Shown here piece by piece: positions 9,221 through 18,804 of a stretch of 64,000 nt of DNA (the first letter of the stretch is position 1; each line of letters starts with the position of its first letter). The translations under genes were made by a program, and so were the position numbers. The stretch covers positions 98,944 to 162,943 of the forward strand of contig NZ_BAUC01000020.1 in NCBI RefSeq assembly GCF_000474215.1. Reading direction: 5' to 3'. A model generated the notes under the pieces. The model did not search any database, had not been told where the DNA came from, and worked only from the letters and a program-made list of their open reading frames with translations. The stretch is from Edwardsiella hoshinae NBRC 105699 = ATCC 33379. Lineage in GTDB: Bacteria; Pseudomonadota; Gammaproteobacteria; Enterobacterales; Enterobacteriaceae.

Positions 9221-10663
9221 TTACTCGACACGCAGTGTACGGCAGGTATTGGTGCTGCCGATGGTGCCCATCTGATCGCCCTGGGTGACGATCACCAGAT
9301 CGCCAGAGACTAAGAAGCCCTTATCGCGCAGCAGGTTTGCTGCGGCTTGCGCGGCGGCGACGCCGTCGCACGGGCTATCGAAGTGAACCGGGGTTACGCC
9401 GCGATACAATGCGGTCAGGTTCAGGGTACGCTCATGACGCGACATGGCGAAGATCGGCAGGCCAGAGCTGATGCGGGACATGATCAGCGCGGTACGTCCG
9501 GATTCGGTCATCGCGATGATGGCGGCCACGCCTTTGAGGTGGTTGGCGGCATACATGGCGGACATCGCCACCGCCTCTTCCGTGTTGTCGAACTGGGCGT
9601 CTAGGCGATGCTTGGAGATGTTAATGCTGGGGATCTTCTCTGCGCCCAGGCAAACGCGTGCCATCGCCGCTACCGTTTCGGCCGGGTACTGGCCGGCGGC
9701 GGTTTCTGCGGAGAGCATCACCGCATCGGTGCCATCGAGCACGGCGTTGGCGACGTCCATCACCTCGGCGCGGGTCGGCATCGGGTTGGTGATCATCGAC
9801 TCCATCATCTGGGTCGCGGTGATCACCACACGGTTCAGCTTGCGCGCGCGGCGGATCAGGGTCTTTTGAATGCCGACCAACTCCGGATCGCCGATTTCGA
9901 CGCCCAGATCGCCACGGGCGACCATTACCACATCGGCGGCTAAGATGATGTCATCCATTGCCTCCTCGCTGGCTACCGTTTCGGCGCGCTCGACCTTGGC
10001 GACGATCTTCGCCTCGCAGCCAGCGTCGCGAGCCAGACGACGTGCGTAATTGAGATCCTCGCCACAACGCGGGAAAGAAACCGCCAGATAGTCGACGCCG
10101 ATCTGGGCGGCGGTCAGGATATCGGCCTTATCTTTTTCCGTCAGGGCATCGGCGGAAAGTCCCCCGCCCAGTTTGTTGATTCCCTTGTTGTTGGAGAGTG
10201 GCCCCCCGACGGTAACTTCGGTGAAGACCTTATTCTCCTGGACGGAGAGCACCTTCAGTTGTACCCGTCCATCGTCGAGCAGCAGAATGTCGCCCGGCAC
10301 CACATCTTCAGGTAAACGTTTATAGTCGATACCGACTTTCTCTTTATCGCCTTCGCCCTTATCTAGGGTGGCATCCAGTAGGAACTTATCCCCCACGTTG
10401 AGGAACACCTTGCCTTCCTTAAAGGTGGATACCCGGATCTTGGGACCTTGCAGATCCCCGAGAATGGCGACATGACGCCCGAGTTTGGCGGCGATTTCCC
10501 GAACTTTGTTCGCACGCAGCAGATGATCTTCTGCACTACCGTGTGAAAAGTTAAGACGCACCACATTCGCGCCGGCGGAGATAATCTTTTCCAGATTATT
10601 GTCGCGATCGGTGGCCGGGCCAAGCGTGGTAACGATTTTGGTTCTTCTAAGCCGTCTGGACAT
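9221..10663 (-). CDS. pykA: Pyruvate kinase II
   Basis: Converts phosphoenolpyruvate and ADP to pyruvate and ATP. A 480-residue protein from the [19 protein letters not shown] start, equal in length to E. coli PykA. The active-site patches [26 protein letters not shown] and the metal-site stretch [12 protein letters not shown] are intact, and the effector domain is complete. Upstream in-frame Met codons to 10717 are not conserved. It lies downstream of hexR on the same strand, 199 bases away, next to the pentose-phosphate and Entner-Doudoroff genes whose products feed it. Confidence 0.97.
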   Translation of the reverse strand: MSRRLRRTKIVTTLGPATDRDNNLEKIISAGANVVRLNFSHGSAEDHLLRANKVREIAAKLGRHVAILGDLQGPKIRVSTFKEGKVFLNVGDKFLLDATLDKGEGDKEKVGIDYKRLPEDVVPGDILLLDDGRVQLKVLSVQENKVFTEVTVGGPLSNNKGINKLGGGLSADALTEKDKADILTAAQIGVDYLAVSFPRCGEDLNYARRLARDAGCEAKIVAKVERAETVASEEAMDDIILAADVVMVARGDLGVEIGDPELVGIQKTLIRRARKLNRVVITATQMMESMITNPMPTRAEVMDVANAVLDGTDAVMLSAETAAGQYPAETVAAMARVCLGAEKIPSINISKHRLDAQFDNTEEAVAMSAMYAANHLKGVAAIIAMTESGRTALIMSRISSGLPIFAMSRHERTLNLTALYRGVTPVHFDSPCDGVAAAQAAANLLRDKGFLVSGDLVIVTQGDQMGTIGSTNTCRTLRVE

Positions 10664-10862
10664 GCATAACTCCATTGACATGTGAAGCATTGGTGTTGCC
10701 AATACAACGGTGGGCAAAGCGGACGATCAACGCCGCCCAAGCTTGCCCGGGTAGTCCCACAGACGACGTACGCCTGCGGGGAGGAGGCCGATGTCGTCGA
10801 GCTCGACCGATCGGCACCCAGTATTCAGAGCCAGCCTGCTAACGGGAAGCCAGGCGATACCT

Positions 10863-11732
10863 TTACTCGACAGCAGAGGGAAAGGATAGCGCTTTATCAA
10901 AGCGCGATTCTTTCAAGGCTTCCTTGACCCGCTTCAAGTTATCCCGGAATTTCGCCCCACGGCGCAGGGTAAAGCCGGTAGCCAGAGCGTCGACCAGCGT
11001 CAACTGTGCCAAGCGTGACACCATAGGCATATAGACATCGGTATCCTCCGGCACATCCAGCAACAGGGCAAGATTGGCCTCCTGGGCCAGCGGGGTACCG
11101 TGCGAGGTAATAGCAATCACTGTCGCATCGTTTTCACGCGCCAAGTGGGCCATCTCCACTAGACTTTTAGTACGTCCAGTATGGGAGATCAGCACCACCA
11201 CATCACCCTCGTTGGAGTTCATGCAACTCATACGCTGCATGACGATATCGTCGAAGTAGACCACCGGGATGTTGAAGCGGAAAAATTTATTCATCGCATC
11301 GTGGGCGACGGCGGCGGAGGCCCCCAGCCCGAAGAAAGAAATTTTCTTCGCTTGGGTGAGCAGATCGACGGCACGATTGATGGTCGCCATATCCAGATGA
11401 TTCTTTGCCATCTCCAGTCCGGCCATCGCCGACTCGAAGATCTTACTGGTATAGGCGTCGACGCTATCGCTCTCTTCGACGTTACGGTTAACGTAGGGAG
11501 TGCCGTTGGCAAGGCTTTGTGCCAGATGCAATTTAAAATCTGGAAACCCTTTTGTTTCCAAGCGGCGGCAAAAGCGGTTTACCGTAGGCTCGCTGACATC
11601 GGCCATCTTCGCCAGGGTGGCAATGCTGGAATGGATCGCGGTCTGCGGGGCGGCCAGGATGACCTCGGCGACTTTGCGTTCGGATTTGCTCAGCTGATCC
11701 AGACTTGCCTGGATTTTTTCCAGCGTATTCAT
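10863..11732 (-). CDS. hexR: Regulator of hexose catabolism HexR
   Basis: RpiR-family repressor that senses 2-keto-3-deoxy-6-phosphogluconate and controls zwf, edd and eda. The N-terminal helix-turn-helix domain (SSIATLAKMADVSEPTVNRFCRRL) covers about residues 1-77 and the sugar-phosphate-binding SIS domain (FFGLGASAAVAHDA, VVVLISHTGRTKSLVE) about 120-260. Length 289, as in E. coli. It is divergent from zwf, with operator-like sites between the two. In-frame Met codons do not extend it upstream. Confidence 0.96.
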   Translation of the reverse strand: MNTLEKIQASLDQLSKSERKVAEVILAAPQTAIHSSIATLAKMADVSEPTVNRFCRRLETKGFPDFKLHLAQSLANGTPYVNRNVEESDSVDAYTSKIFESAMAGLEMAKNHLDMATINRAVDLLTQAKKISFFGLGASAAVAHDAMNKFFRFNIPVVYFDDIVMQRMSCMNSNEGDVVVLISHTGRTKSLVEMAHLARENDATVIAITSHGTPLAQEANLALLLDVPEDTDVYMPMVSRLAQLTLVDALATGFTLRRGAKFRDNLKRVKEALKESRFDKALSFPSAVE

Positions 11733-11890
11733 AGGAGAGGGCCACTCATTGGGTTAGGCGATTTCATATCAAAGCGAAATCTATCAACGTTTGTTGAAAA
11801 TATACAACGAGCGATAACCGCTTTGCAGTCTATCCGCCGCAGAGAACGGCCTTTTTTTGCAATGTATGACCTGTGTCTAACTTTCGTCAT

Positions 11891-11924
11891 GGTAATTTTT
11901 CTACAAATTTGGTAGAAAATTACA
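11891..11924. promoter_or_regulatory. Paired HexR-like sites near hexR
   Basis: GGTAATTTTTCTACA (11891-11905) and TGGTAGAAAATTACA (11910-11924) are arranged as a larger inverted repeat. The second matches 11 of 15 positions of the TGTAATTAAATTACA HexR consensus as I remember it. The position upstream of hexR suggests autoregulation; this is inference. Confidence 0.5.
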
Positions 11925-12045
11925 TAGAAAGTCGGTCGCATGGCTGAGCGAGGGGGCGCGCATGCTACTTTTCGTACTAACGGTGTAGCAAAGCACGCCT
12001 TGTCAGCCGCTTTTCTCGCTACAATCAGTATCATTAACCTGATTC

Positions 12046-12060
12046 TGTAAAAAAATTACA
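12046..12060. promoter_or_regulatory. HexR operator of zwf
   Basis: TGTAAAAAAATTACA keeps both conserved half sites TGTAA and TTACA with five-base spacing. It lies 25 bases before the zwf start, where bound HexR would block transcription of the zwf-pgl-edd-eda unit until ketodeoxyphosphogluconate accumulates. Confidence 0.75.
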
Positions 12061-12084
12061 AGTAACCTGCACGAGGAGAAAGAT

Positions 12085-13557
12085 ATGGCGGTAACGTCAA
12101 CGGCACAGGCTTGCGACCTGGTGATTTTTGGCGCTAAGGGTGACCTGGCGCGACGTAAACTGTTGCCCTCCCTGTACCAACTGGAGAAGGCGGGGCACAT
12201 CCATCCCGACACCCGTATCATCGGTGTCGGGCGCGCCGAGTGGGATGCCGAGGCTTACCGCGAGGTGGTTCGCGAGGCGTTGGCGACCTTTTTGAAAGAG
12301 CGCCTGGACGAGGCGCTGTGGCAACGGCTGAGTGCGCGCCTCGATTTTTGTAATCTGGATGTTAACGATACGGAACACTTCCAACGCCTGGCCGAGATGG
12401 TCGACCCGCAGCGGCGCGTCACCCTCAACTACTTCGCTATGCCACCCAGCACCTTCGGTGCCATCTGCCAAGGGCTGGGCCATGCCGGGATGAACCGCCA
12501 GCCGAGCCGCATCGTGATGGAGAAACCATTGGGTACCGATCTAGCCTCGTCGCGGGCGATCAACGACCAGGTGGCGCATTACTTCGACGAGAACCAGGTA
12601 TATCGCATCGACCATTACCTGGGCAAAGAGACGGTACTGAATCTGTTGGCGCTACGTTTCGCCAACGCGTTGTTCGCTAATAACTGGGACAACAGCATGA
12701 TCGACCACGTGCAGATCACCGTGGCGGAAGAAGTTGGTATCGAGGGGCGCTGGGGGTATTTCGATCAGGCCGGTCAGATGCGCGACATGGTGCAGAACCA
12801 TCTGTTGCAGATCCTGACGATGATCGCTATGGATCCGCCAGCGGATCTCTCTACCGATCGTATTCGCGACGAGAAGGTGAAGGTCTTGCGCTCCCTGCGG
12901 CGCATCGATCACAGCAACGTGCGTGAGACCACGGTGCGCGGCCAGTATACCGCGGGTTTCGTCCAGGGGCAGAAAGTACCGGGTTATCTGGAGGAGGAAG
13001 GGGCGAACAAGAGTAGCAACACCGAGACGTTCATCGCCATTCGCGCCGACATCGACAACTGGCGTTGGGCTGGGGTGCCGTTCTACCTGCGTACCGGCAA
13101 GCGTCTGCCGAATAAGTGTTCCGAGGTGGTGGTCTACTTTAAGAATCCGCCGCTCAACCTGTTTAGCGATTCTTATCAGGCATTGCCGCAGAACAAATTG
13201 ACCATTCGCCTGCAACCGGATGAGGGGGTACAGATCGATATTCTCAATAAGGTGCCGGGGCTGGAGCATAAGCACCGCTTGCAGACGACCAAACTGGATC
13301 TGAGCTTCTCTGACACCTTCCATCAGGAGCACCTGGCGGATGCCTATGAGCGCCTGTTGCTTGAGGCGATGCGTGGCATTCAAGCGCTGTTCGTGCGGCG
13401 CGATGAGGTAGAAGAGGCCTGGAAGTGGGTCGATGCCATTATGACCGCCTGGGCCGACGACAACGATGCGCCGAAGCCCTACCAGGCAGGCACCTTGGGG
13501 CCGGTCTCCTCCGTCGCCTTGATCACCCGTGATGGTCGCTGCTGGAACGAGTTCTAA
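12085..13557 (+). CDS. zwf: Glucose-6-phosphate 1-dehydrogenase
   Basis: Oxidises glucose-6-phosphate to 6-phosphogluconolactone with NADP+. 490 residues, one shorter than E. coli Zwf. The nucleotide fingerprint is FGAKGDLARRKLLP near residue 14 and the active-site peptide is RIDHYLGKE near 177-185. GAGGAG lies eight bases before the ATG. First gene of a cluster with pgl, edd and eda, so the whole route from glucose-6-phosphate to pyruvate and glyceraldehyde-3-phosphate is encoded in one run. Confidence 0.98.
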   Translation: MAVTSTAQACDLVIFGAKGDLARRKLLPSLYQLEKAGHIHPDTRIIGVGRAEWDAEAYREVVREALATFLKERLDEALWQRLSARLDFCNLDVNDTEHFQRLAEMVDPQRRVTLNYFAMPPSTFGAICQGLGHAGMNRQPSRIVMEKPLGTDLASSRAINDQVAHYFDENQVYRIDHYLGKETVLNLLALRFANALFANNWDNSMIDHVQITVAEEVGIEGRWGYFDQAGQMRDMVQNHLLQILTMIAMDPPADLSTDRIRDEKVKVLRSLRRIDHSNVRETTVRGQYTAGFVQGQKVPGYLEEEGANKSSNTETFIAIRADIDNWRWAGVPFYLRTGKRLPNKCSEVVVYFKNPPLNLFSDSYQALPQNKLTIRLQPDEGVQIDILNKVPGLEHKHRLQTTKLDLSFSDTFHQEHLADAYERLLLEAMRGIQALFVRRDEVEEAWKWVDAIMTAWADDNDAPKPYQAGTLGPVSSVALITRDGRCWNEF

Positions 13558-13604
13558 GCAGCCAGGGCGGGGCCTCGGCGTCCCGCGATGAGAGAGGAGC
13601 AGAG

Positions 13605-14300
13605 ATGGTAACCTTTAACGAATGGAATAGCGCGCAGGCGCTGAACGAACAACTGGCTGGCGACATCGCCGCACGCCTGCGTCACGGGATCGCCGTCCGT
13701 GGCCAAGCCAGTCTGGTGGTCTCCGGCGGACGCACGCCGTTGGGGCTGTTCGCCCATCTACGCGAACAGGCGCTCGATTGGTCGCGGGTGATCATCACCC
13801 TAGCCGACGAACGTTGGGTGGACGCGCAGGATGAGGCCAGCAATGAACGACTGGTGCGAGCGCATCTGTTGCAGGGCGCGGCTTCGGCGGCGCGCTTCAT
13901 CGGGCTGAAGAACGACGCCGCGACCCCCTTCGCCGGGGCGGCCGCCAGCGAGGCGGCGTTGGCGGCCATACCACGTCCTTTCGACGTGGTGATCCTGGGT
14001 ATGGGGGACGACGGCCATACCGCATCACTTTTCCCCGGGGCAGAGAATCTGTTCCCGGCTCTCGCGATGGAGTCTGGCCGCCTGTGCATGGGGATGACGC
14101 CCCTCACAGCGCCGCTCGATCGCATAACCCTCACACTCCCGGCTCTGCTAGACAGCCGGCATATTTACCTGCACCTGGTGGGCGACACCAAACGTCAGGT
14201 TTATATGCAGGCTCTCGGCGGCGCGGAGGTGAATGAGATGCCGATCCGCGCCGTGCTCCAGCAGAGCCGGACGCCGGTCGACGTCTACTGGACGGCATGA
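13605..14300 (+). CDS. pgl: 6-phosphogluconolactonase (DevB type)
   Basis: Hydrolyses 6-phosphogluconolactone to 6-phosphogluconate. A 231-residue protein of the DevB/SOL family, with [14 protein letters not shown] near the N-terminus and the signature [16 protein letters not shown] near residue 130. E. coli K-12 uses an unrelated beta-propeller lactonase encoded elsewhere, so this cluster differs from E. coli and resembles the arrangement in pseudomonads and some other enterics. It begins 47 bases after zwf and ends seven bases before edd. Confidence 0.94.
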   Translation: MVTFNEWNSAQALNEQLAGDIAARLRHGIAVRGQASLVVSGGRTPLGLFAHLREQALDWSRVIITLADERWVDAQDEASNERLVRAHLLQGAASAARFIGLKNDAATPFAGAAASEAALAAIPRPFDVVILGMGDDGHTASLFPGAENLFPALAMESGRLCMGMTPLTAPLDRITLTLPALLDSRHIYLHLVGDTKRQVYMQALGGAEVNEMPIRAVLQQSRTPVDVYWTA

Positions 14301-14307
14301 GGCTGCA

Positions 14308-16128
14308 ATGAATCCAACCGTAGAACGTGTTACCCAACGCATTATTGAACGCTCACGCGCCGCACGTGCGGCCTACCTGGCCAAGATCGAACGCGCGCGC
14401 AGCAAGCGGGTACAGCGCGCCCAGTTGGCGTGCGGTAACCTGGCGCACGGCTTCGCTGCCTGCACCCAGCAGGACAAGGCCGCGCTGAAGAGCATGACCC
14501 AGAGCGATATCGCGATCATCACCGCCTATAACGATATGCTCTCCGCCCACCAACCCTACGAGAGCTACCCACAGCAGATCAAGGCGGCGTTGCATCAGGT
14601 GGGCGCGGTCGGCCAGGTGGCGGGCGGCGTACCGGCGATGTGCGACGGGGTGACTCAAGGGCAGGACGGCATGGAGCTGTCGTTGATGAGCCGTGAGGTG
14701 ATTGCCATGTCCGCCGCGGTCGGGCTATCACACAACATGTTCGACGGGGCGCTTTACTTGGGGGTCTGCGACAAGATCGTCCCAGGACTGTTCATGGCGG
14801 CGATGTCTTTCGGTCACCTACCGACGCTGTTTGTGCCGGCCGGGCCGATGGCCAGCGGTCTGCCGAATAAAGAGAAGGTGCGTATCCGTCAGTTGTTCGC
14901 CGAAGGCAAGGTTGGGCGTGAAGCGTTGCTGGAGTCCGAGGCGGCCTCCTACCACGCGCCGGGCACCTGCACCTTCTACGGCACCGCGAACTCGAACCAG
15001 ATGGTGATGGAAGTGATGGGGATGCATCTACCGGGCTCCTCCTTCGTCCAGCCGGATAGCGCGCTGCGCCACGCCTTGACCGATGCGGCGGCCCGTCAGG
15101 TGACGCGCATGACCGAGAACAGCGGCAACTACCTGCCGATCGGGCGCATGGTGGATGAGCGGGTGGTGGTCAATGGCATCGTGGCCTTGCTGGCGACCGG
15201 TGGCTCCACCAACTTGACCATGCATCTGGTAGCGATGGCGCGTGCCGCCGGCATCATCATCAACTGGGATGACTTCTCCGAACTCTCCGAGGTAGTGCCG
15301 CTGCTGTGCCGCATCTACCCGAACGGTCCGGCCGACATCAACCACTTCCAGGCGGCGGGCGGTGTCGCCGTGCTGGTGCGCGAACTGCTTAAGGGCGGAT
15401 TGCTGCATGAAGCGGTCGAGACCGTTGCGGGCCATGGCCTGAGCCGTTATACCCAGGAGCCGTTCCTGGAGAACGGTCAACTGGTCTATCGCCCCGGTGC
15501 CGAGCAGTCGTTCGATCGCGAGGTGATTGCCAGCATTGAGGCGCCTTTCGCTCATCACGGCGGTACCAAGGTGTTGGCCGGTAACTTAGGGCGCGCGGTA
15601 ATGAAAACCTCGGCGGTGCCGGAGGCGAACCAGATCATCGAGGCCCCGGCAGTGGTCTTTGAAAGCCAGCACGATGTACTACCCGCCTTCGAGGCCGGCA
15701 AGTTGGATCGCGACTGTGTGGTGGTGGTGCGCTACCAGGGACCGCGTGCCATCGGCATGCCGGAATTGCATAAGTTGATGCCACCGCTGGGCGTCCTGAT
15801 GGATCGCGGCTTGAAAGTGGCATTGGTGACGGATGGCCGCCTCTCTGGCGCCTCCGGTAAAGTCCCGTCCGCCATCCACGTGACGCCGGAGGCTTATGCC
15901 GGTGGTCTGCTGGCCAAGGTGCGTGACGGCGATAGAGTGCGTGTCGATGGGCGCAATGGGACACTGACCCTGCTGGTTGACGAGGCAGAGTTGGCGGCAC
16001 GTAGCGAGGCGCGTCCGGATCTTTCGGCGTTGCACGATGGCTCTGGGCGTGAGCTGTTCCAGCCGCTGCGCGAACAGTTGTCCGGTGCCGAAGAGGGCGC
16101 TAGCTGTATTCCCTTTTATCAGGTTTAA
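14308..16128 (+). CDS. edd: 6-phosphogluconate dehydratase
   Basis: First committed enzyme of the Entner-Doudoroff pathway; an iron-sulfur dehydratase that makes 2-keto-3-deoxy-6-phosphogluconate. From [12 protein letters not shown] it has 606 residues (603 in E. coli). Cluster cysteines lie in [26 protein letters not shown] and [15 protein letters not shown]; the family stretch [17 protein letters not shown] is present near the C-terminus. The frame is open upstream to 14233, inside pgl, but that segment is not family-like. Confidence 0.97.
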   Translation: MNPTVERVTQRIIERSRAARAAYLAKIERARSKRVQRAQLACGNLAHGFAACTQQDKAALKSMTQSDIAIITAYNDMLSAHQPYESYPQQIKAALHQVGAVGQVAGGVPAMCDGVTQGQDGMELSLMSREVIAMSAAVGLSHNMFDGALYLGVCDKIVPGLFMAAMSFGHLPTLFVPAGPMASGLPNKEKVRIRQLFAEGKVGREALLESEAASYHAPGTCTFYGTANSNQMVMEVMGMHLPGSSFVQPDSALRHALTDAAARQVTRMTENSGNYLPIGRMVDERVVVNGIVALLATGGSTNLTMHLVAMARAAGIIINWDDFSELSEVVPLLCRIYPNGPADINHFQAAGGVAVLVRELLKGGLLHEAVETVAGHGLSRYTQEPFLENGQLVYRPGAEQSFDREVIASIEAPFAHHGGTKVLAGNLGRAVMKTSAVPEANQIIEAPAVVFESQHDVLPAFEAGKLDRDCVVVVRYQGPRAIGMPELHKLMPPLGVLMDRGLKVALVTDGRLSGASGKVPSAIHVTPEAYAGGLLAKVRDGDRVRVDGRNGTLTLLVDEAELAARSEARPDLSALHDGSGRELFQPLREQLSGAEEGASCIPFYQV

Positions 16129-16134
16129 CCCGCA

Positions 16135-16154
16135 GGGGCGGTGCTGACCGCCCC
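16135..16154 (+). other. GC-rich hairpin between edd and eda
   Basis: GGGGCGGT, loop GCTG, ACCGCCCC is a perfect eight-base-pair stem seven bases after edd. There is no T-run, so it is more likely an mRNA 3-prime stabiliser or processing barrier than a terminator. Confidence 0.6.
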
Positions 16155-16254
16155 CGCTATGACCGATCCCCGTCTGTGTCTCGACGTCGTCGGCCGGCGT
16201 GCCGGTAAGGGATCACCGATTAATCCGCCGAAAGGCATCAGGAGAGAAGCGACA

Positions 16255-16896
16255 ATGAACAACTGGAAAGTGAGTGCGGAATCCATTCTGACCGCAGGCC
16301 CCGTCGTACCGGTCATCGTGATCAACAAGCTGGAGCAGGCGGTTCCTTTGGCGAAGGCGCTGGTCGCCGGCGGAGTGCGTGTGCTGGAGGTGACGCTGCG
16401 TACCGCCTGCGCATTGGAGGCGATCCGCCTGATCGCGCAGGAAGTGCCGGAGGCTATCGTCGGTGCGGGTACCGTGACCAACGCCGAGCAGCTGCGTCAG
16501 GTGACCGAGGCCGGGGCCCAGTTCGCCATCAGTCCGGGGCTGACCGAGGGCTTGTTACAGGCCGCCGTGGCGGGCTCTATCCCATTGATCCCGGGTATCA
16601 GCACGGTATCCGAGCTGATGCAGGGGATGGATTACGGCTTGAAAGAATTCAAATTCTTCCCGGCGGAAGCCAACGGTGGGGTGAAGGCGTTGCAGGCGAT
16701 CGCCGGGCCGTTCTCCCACATCCGTTTCTGCCCGACCGGCGGGATCTCACCGAGCAACTACCGTGATTACCTGGCGCTAAAGAGCGTGCTGTGCATCGGT
16801 GGTTCTTGGCTGATCCCGGCGGATGCGTTGGCGAGCGGTGACTACGCGCGCATTACCGAGCTGGCCAGCCAAGCTGTGATGGGCGCCAAGGATTAA
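16255..16896 (+). CDS. eda: KDPG aldolase
   Basis: Splits 2-keto-3-deoxy-6-phosphogluconate into pyruvate and glyceraldehyde-3-phosphate. 213 residues, as in E. coli. The class I aldolase residues are in place: Glu in VLEVTLRT, Arg in TLRTACAL, and the Schiff-base lysine in [13 protein letters not shown] lies ten bases before the ATG at 16255. It is 126 bases after edd, with a hairpin in the gap, so it may also have its own promoter. Confidence 0.97.
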   Translation: MNNWKVSAESILTAGPVVPVIVINKLEQAVPLAKALVAGGVRVLEVTLRTACALEAIRLIAQEVPEAIVGAGTVTNAEQLRQVTEAGAQFAISPGLTEGLLQAAVAGSIPLIPGISTVSELMQGMDYGLKEFKFFPAEANGGVKALQAIAGPFSHIRFCPTGGISPSNYRDYLALKSVLCIGGSWLIPADALASGDYARITELASQAVMGAKD

Positions 16897-16993
16897 CCTC
16901 CTGCTCCCTATTGCATGATTAACCAGCGGCGCGCGGGTGTTATTCACTCGTGTGTCGAGGGTGGCGAGACTAAGGTCTTGACGCTACAGAAGA

Positions 16994-17027
16994 ATAGGGC
17001 TATCCCCAGGGGATGGCCCTATTTTTT
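16994..17027 (+). terminator. Terminator after eda
   Basis: ATAGGGC-ATCCCC pairs with GGGGAT-GGCCCTAT in a long GC-rich stem, followed by a T-run from 17022. It ends the zwf-pgl-edd-eda unit. Confidence 0.85.
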
Positions 17028-17194
17028 AATTTGATAACTTATTTATTTTTTTCGGTTTTTCTGTAAAAAGATGGGAAAACGTGGTTTGCGTAAATAAATA
17101 GCCTATGCTACAACTAATATAACAACTACTCACCGGAGGACACTGCACAAACCGTACACCCAGATTCAGGTACGGGGGAAGAGGGTAAACCACT

Positions 17195-17293
17195 ATGAAA
17201 ACGCATAATCGTTTGATGATTAAAACCTCCGCATATCTATTATTCATTTCTTGCACTATCGCTAGCCAGTACCACTGGTGTAGCGAGCTCTAG
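17195..17293 (+). CDS. mdtU: Leader peptide upstream of mdtJI (mdtU-like)
   Basis: A 32-codon ORF: MKTHNRLMIKTSAYLLFISC followed by TIASQYHWCSEL. A GAGGG ribosome site lies about ten bases upstream. It sits 203 bases before mdtJ, the position of mdtU in E. coli. In E. coli, translation of that upstream ORF is known to be needed for spermidine-dependent expression of mdtJI. The basic N-terminus, hydrophobic centre and aromatic/Cys tail (QYHWC) look like a nascent chain selected for action in the ribosome rather than a stable protein. I could not align it to E. coli MdtU, so the symbol rests on position and form. Confidence 0.7.
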   Translation: MKTHNRLMIKTSAYLLFISCTIASQYHWCSEL

Positions 17294-17496
17294 CGTTATT
17301 CTCCAGCGTCAATCTGTCACGTGTGCAGCGCATCACGCCGAGTGGCAGCATGAGGCTATCGGTTATTTATCTTTTACATTCGCGGCGAAATCCGTGCATG
17401 ACGTGTTCTTCTATCATTTTATTTATAAAAATAATTTTTTAGAACATAAAGAAAAATATCAACCTGATAACTAAAACTAAATTAATGGAGAATATT
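17294..17496 (+). promoter_or_regulatory. mdtJI leader region
   Basis: A 203-base untranslated stretch between the leader peptide and mdtJ. Its first half is C-containing and without a strong hairpin; the second half is AT-rich. That fits a leader where stalled or continuing translation decides access for Rho, as proposed for E. coli mdtUJI. The mechanism here is inferred. Confidence 0.45.
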
Positions 17497-17880
17497 ATGA
17501 TTTATTGGATCTTCTTAGCCTGTGCCATCAGTGCCGAAATCATCGGCACACTGGCGATGAAGTGGGCCAGCGTCAACGGCAGCATCGGCGGCAATATCGT
17601 GATGTTACTGATGGTGGCGCTCTCTTATATTTTGTTGGCCTTCGCGGTTAAACGCGTGGCGCTGGGCGTCGCCTACGCCCTGTGGGAGGGCATCGGCATT
17701 CTGTTTATTACCCTGTTTAGCGTGCTGTGGTTCGGCGAGTCGCTCTCAGCGCTTAAGCTGGCGGGGTTGGCGTTGCTGGTGGGCGGTATCATCCTGCTGA
17801 AATCTGGCACGGTGAAACGTGGCTTGACCGGCTCGCAGGCACGCGCCGAGACGGCGGGGAGGACGCATGTCACCGTTTGA
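17497..17880 (+). CDS. mdtJ: Spermidine exporter subunit MdtJ
   Basis: Small multidrug resistance family protein of 127 residues with four membrane helices; it works with MdtI to export spermidine. Family features: the helix 1 Glu in [16 protein letters not shown] and the signature [22 protein letters not shown] start at ATG 17497 because GGAG (17487-17490) gives normal spacing; an upstream in-frame ATG at 17485 overlaps that ribosome site. The end overlaps mdtI by 14 bases. The C-terminal tail ([20 protein letters not shown]) is hydrophilic. Confidence 0.95.
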   Translation: MIYWIFLACAISAEIIGTLAMKWASVNGSIGGNIVMLLMVALSYILLAFAVKRVALGVAYALWEGIGILFITLFSVLWFGESLSALKLAGLALLVGGIILLKSGTVKRGLTGSQARAETAGRTHVTV

Positions 17881-18196
17881 ATGGCTACATGCTGTTTGGC
17901 TGGGGGCGGCAGTGGTGCTGGAGATCGGCGCCAATATCCTGCTCAAGTGGTCCGATGGTTTCCGCCGCCCCTGGGTGGGCGTGCTCTCGCTGGGGGCGGT
18001 CTTAGCCGCGTTCGGCGCCTTGAGCCAAGCGGTAAAAGGGATCGAGTTGTCGGTCGCCTATGCCCTATGGGGTGGTTTTGGCATCATGGCGACTATGGCA
18101 GCGGGGTGGGTTCTGTTCGGTCAGCGTCTGAATCGGAAAGGATGGTGCGGATTGGTGCTGTTACTGGCCGGTATGGTGATGATTAAGCTGGCCTAA
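17867..18196 (+). CDS. mdtI: Spermidine exporter subunit MdtI
   Basis: Second SMR subunit, 109 residues as in E. coli. It shows the helix 1 Glu ([18 protein letters not shown]) and the SMR signature [21 protein letters not shown]. Overlap with mdtJ indicates translational coupling and a hetero-oligomeric pump. A GC-rich hairpin (GGCCGGC/GCCGGCC near 18210-18238) follows and could end the transcript. Confidence 0.96.
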   Translation: MSPFEWLHAVWLGAAVVLEIGANILLKWSDGFRRPWVGVLSLGAVLAAFGALSQAVKGIELSVAYALWGGFGIMATMAAGWVLFGQRLNRKGWCGLVLLLAGMVMIKLA

Positions 18197-18279
18197 TGGC
18201 TATCTCGCGACTGGCCGGCAGGGGGATTCCCGCCGGCCTCGGCGCGTGCGCCAGGAGGGCCCATTAGTGGGCCGTTCTA

Positions 18280-18624
18280 TCAGCGGGCAGCGACGATCTT
18301 GATTTCGACCCGATACTGCGGGTGCATCAGCTTGGCCTGCACGGTACAGCGTACCGGTGCCTTGCCCGCGACTACCCAGGCGTCCCAAGCGGCGTTCATA
18401 GCCTCGAAATCCGCGCTGTCGGCCAGGAAGATGGTGGCATCCAGAACGCGGGTCTTATCGCTGCCCAACTGGGCGAGCAGCATATCGATGGCCGCCAGTG
18501 CATTGGCGGTCTGCGCCGTGGCGTCGGCCTCCAGATTCTCCGGCACGCTGGTAAAATAGATGGTGTCGTTGAAAACGGTGGCGTCCGACCAGCGTTTTTC
18601 CGGATTAATACGTTCGATAGACAT
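18280..18624 (-). CDS. yoaB: RidA-family protein YoaB
   Basis: A 114-residue member of the RidA/YjgF/UK114 family. RidA proper deaminates reactive enamine/imine intermediates; the YoaB subgroup has no firmly assigned substrate. The sequence follows E. coli YoaB closely (RWSDATVFNDTIYFTSVPENLEAD, and the end APVRCTVQAKLMHPQYRVEI) and keeps the subgroup Arg-Cys-Thr near residue 95. It is divergent from yoaA, as in E. coli. Confidence 0.92.
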   Translation of the reverse strand: MSIERINPEKRWSDATVFNDTIYFTSVPENLEADATAQTANALAAIDMLLAQLGSDKTRVLDATIFLADSADFEAMNAAWDAWVVAGKAPVRCTVQAKLMHPQYRVEIKIVAAR

Positions 18625-18804
18625 GTGTCACCCTGCTTGTCGTGTTGTTGGTATGCCGCCAGTATACCTAAAATGGGCACCGGCGGGCGAGCCTCTGCCG
18701 CCGCTTTCCCCGCGGCGGCTAGACAATAAAACGGCTATGGCGATGGAGCTTGCGCCGCGGAGTTGGCATAATTCCCCCACTATATTCCCGAGATGAGAGA
18801 TGCC

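Larger units (their letters stand above)
11733..12084. other. hexR-zwf divergent control region
   Basis: A 352-base gap holding the promoters of both hexR and zwf. It contains three HexR-like sites, annotated separately, and AT-rich segments. No open frame with a plausible ribosome site was found. Confidence 0.7.

Noticed and set aside
11181..11915. 244-codon open frame on the plus strand over hexR
   Set aside because: Antisense to the conserved hexR gene and rich in His/Gln typical of shadow frames.
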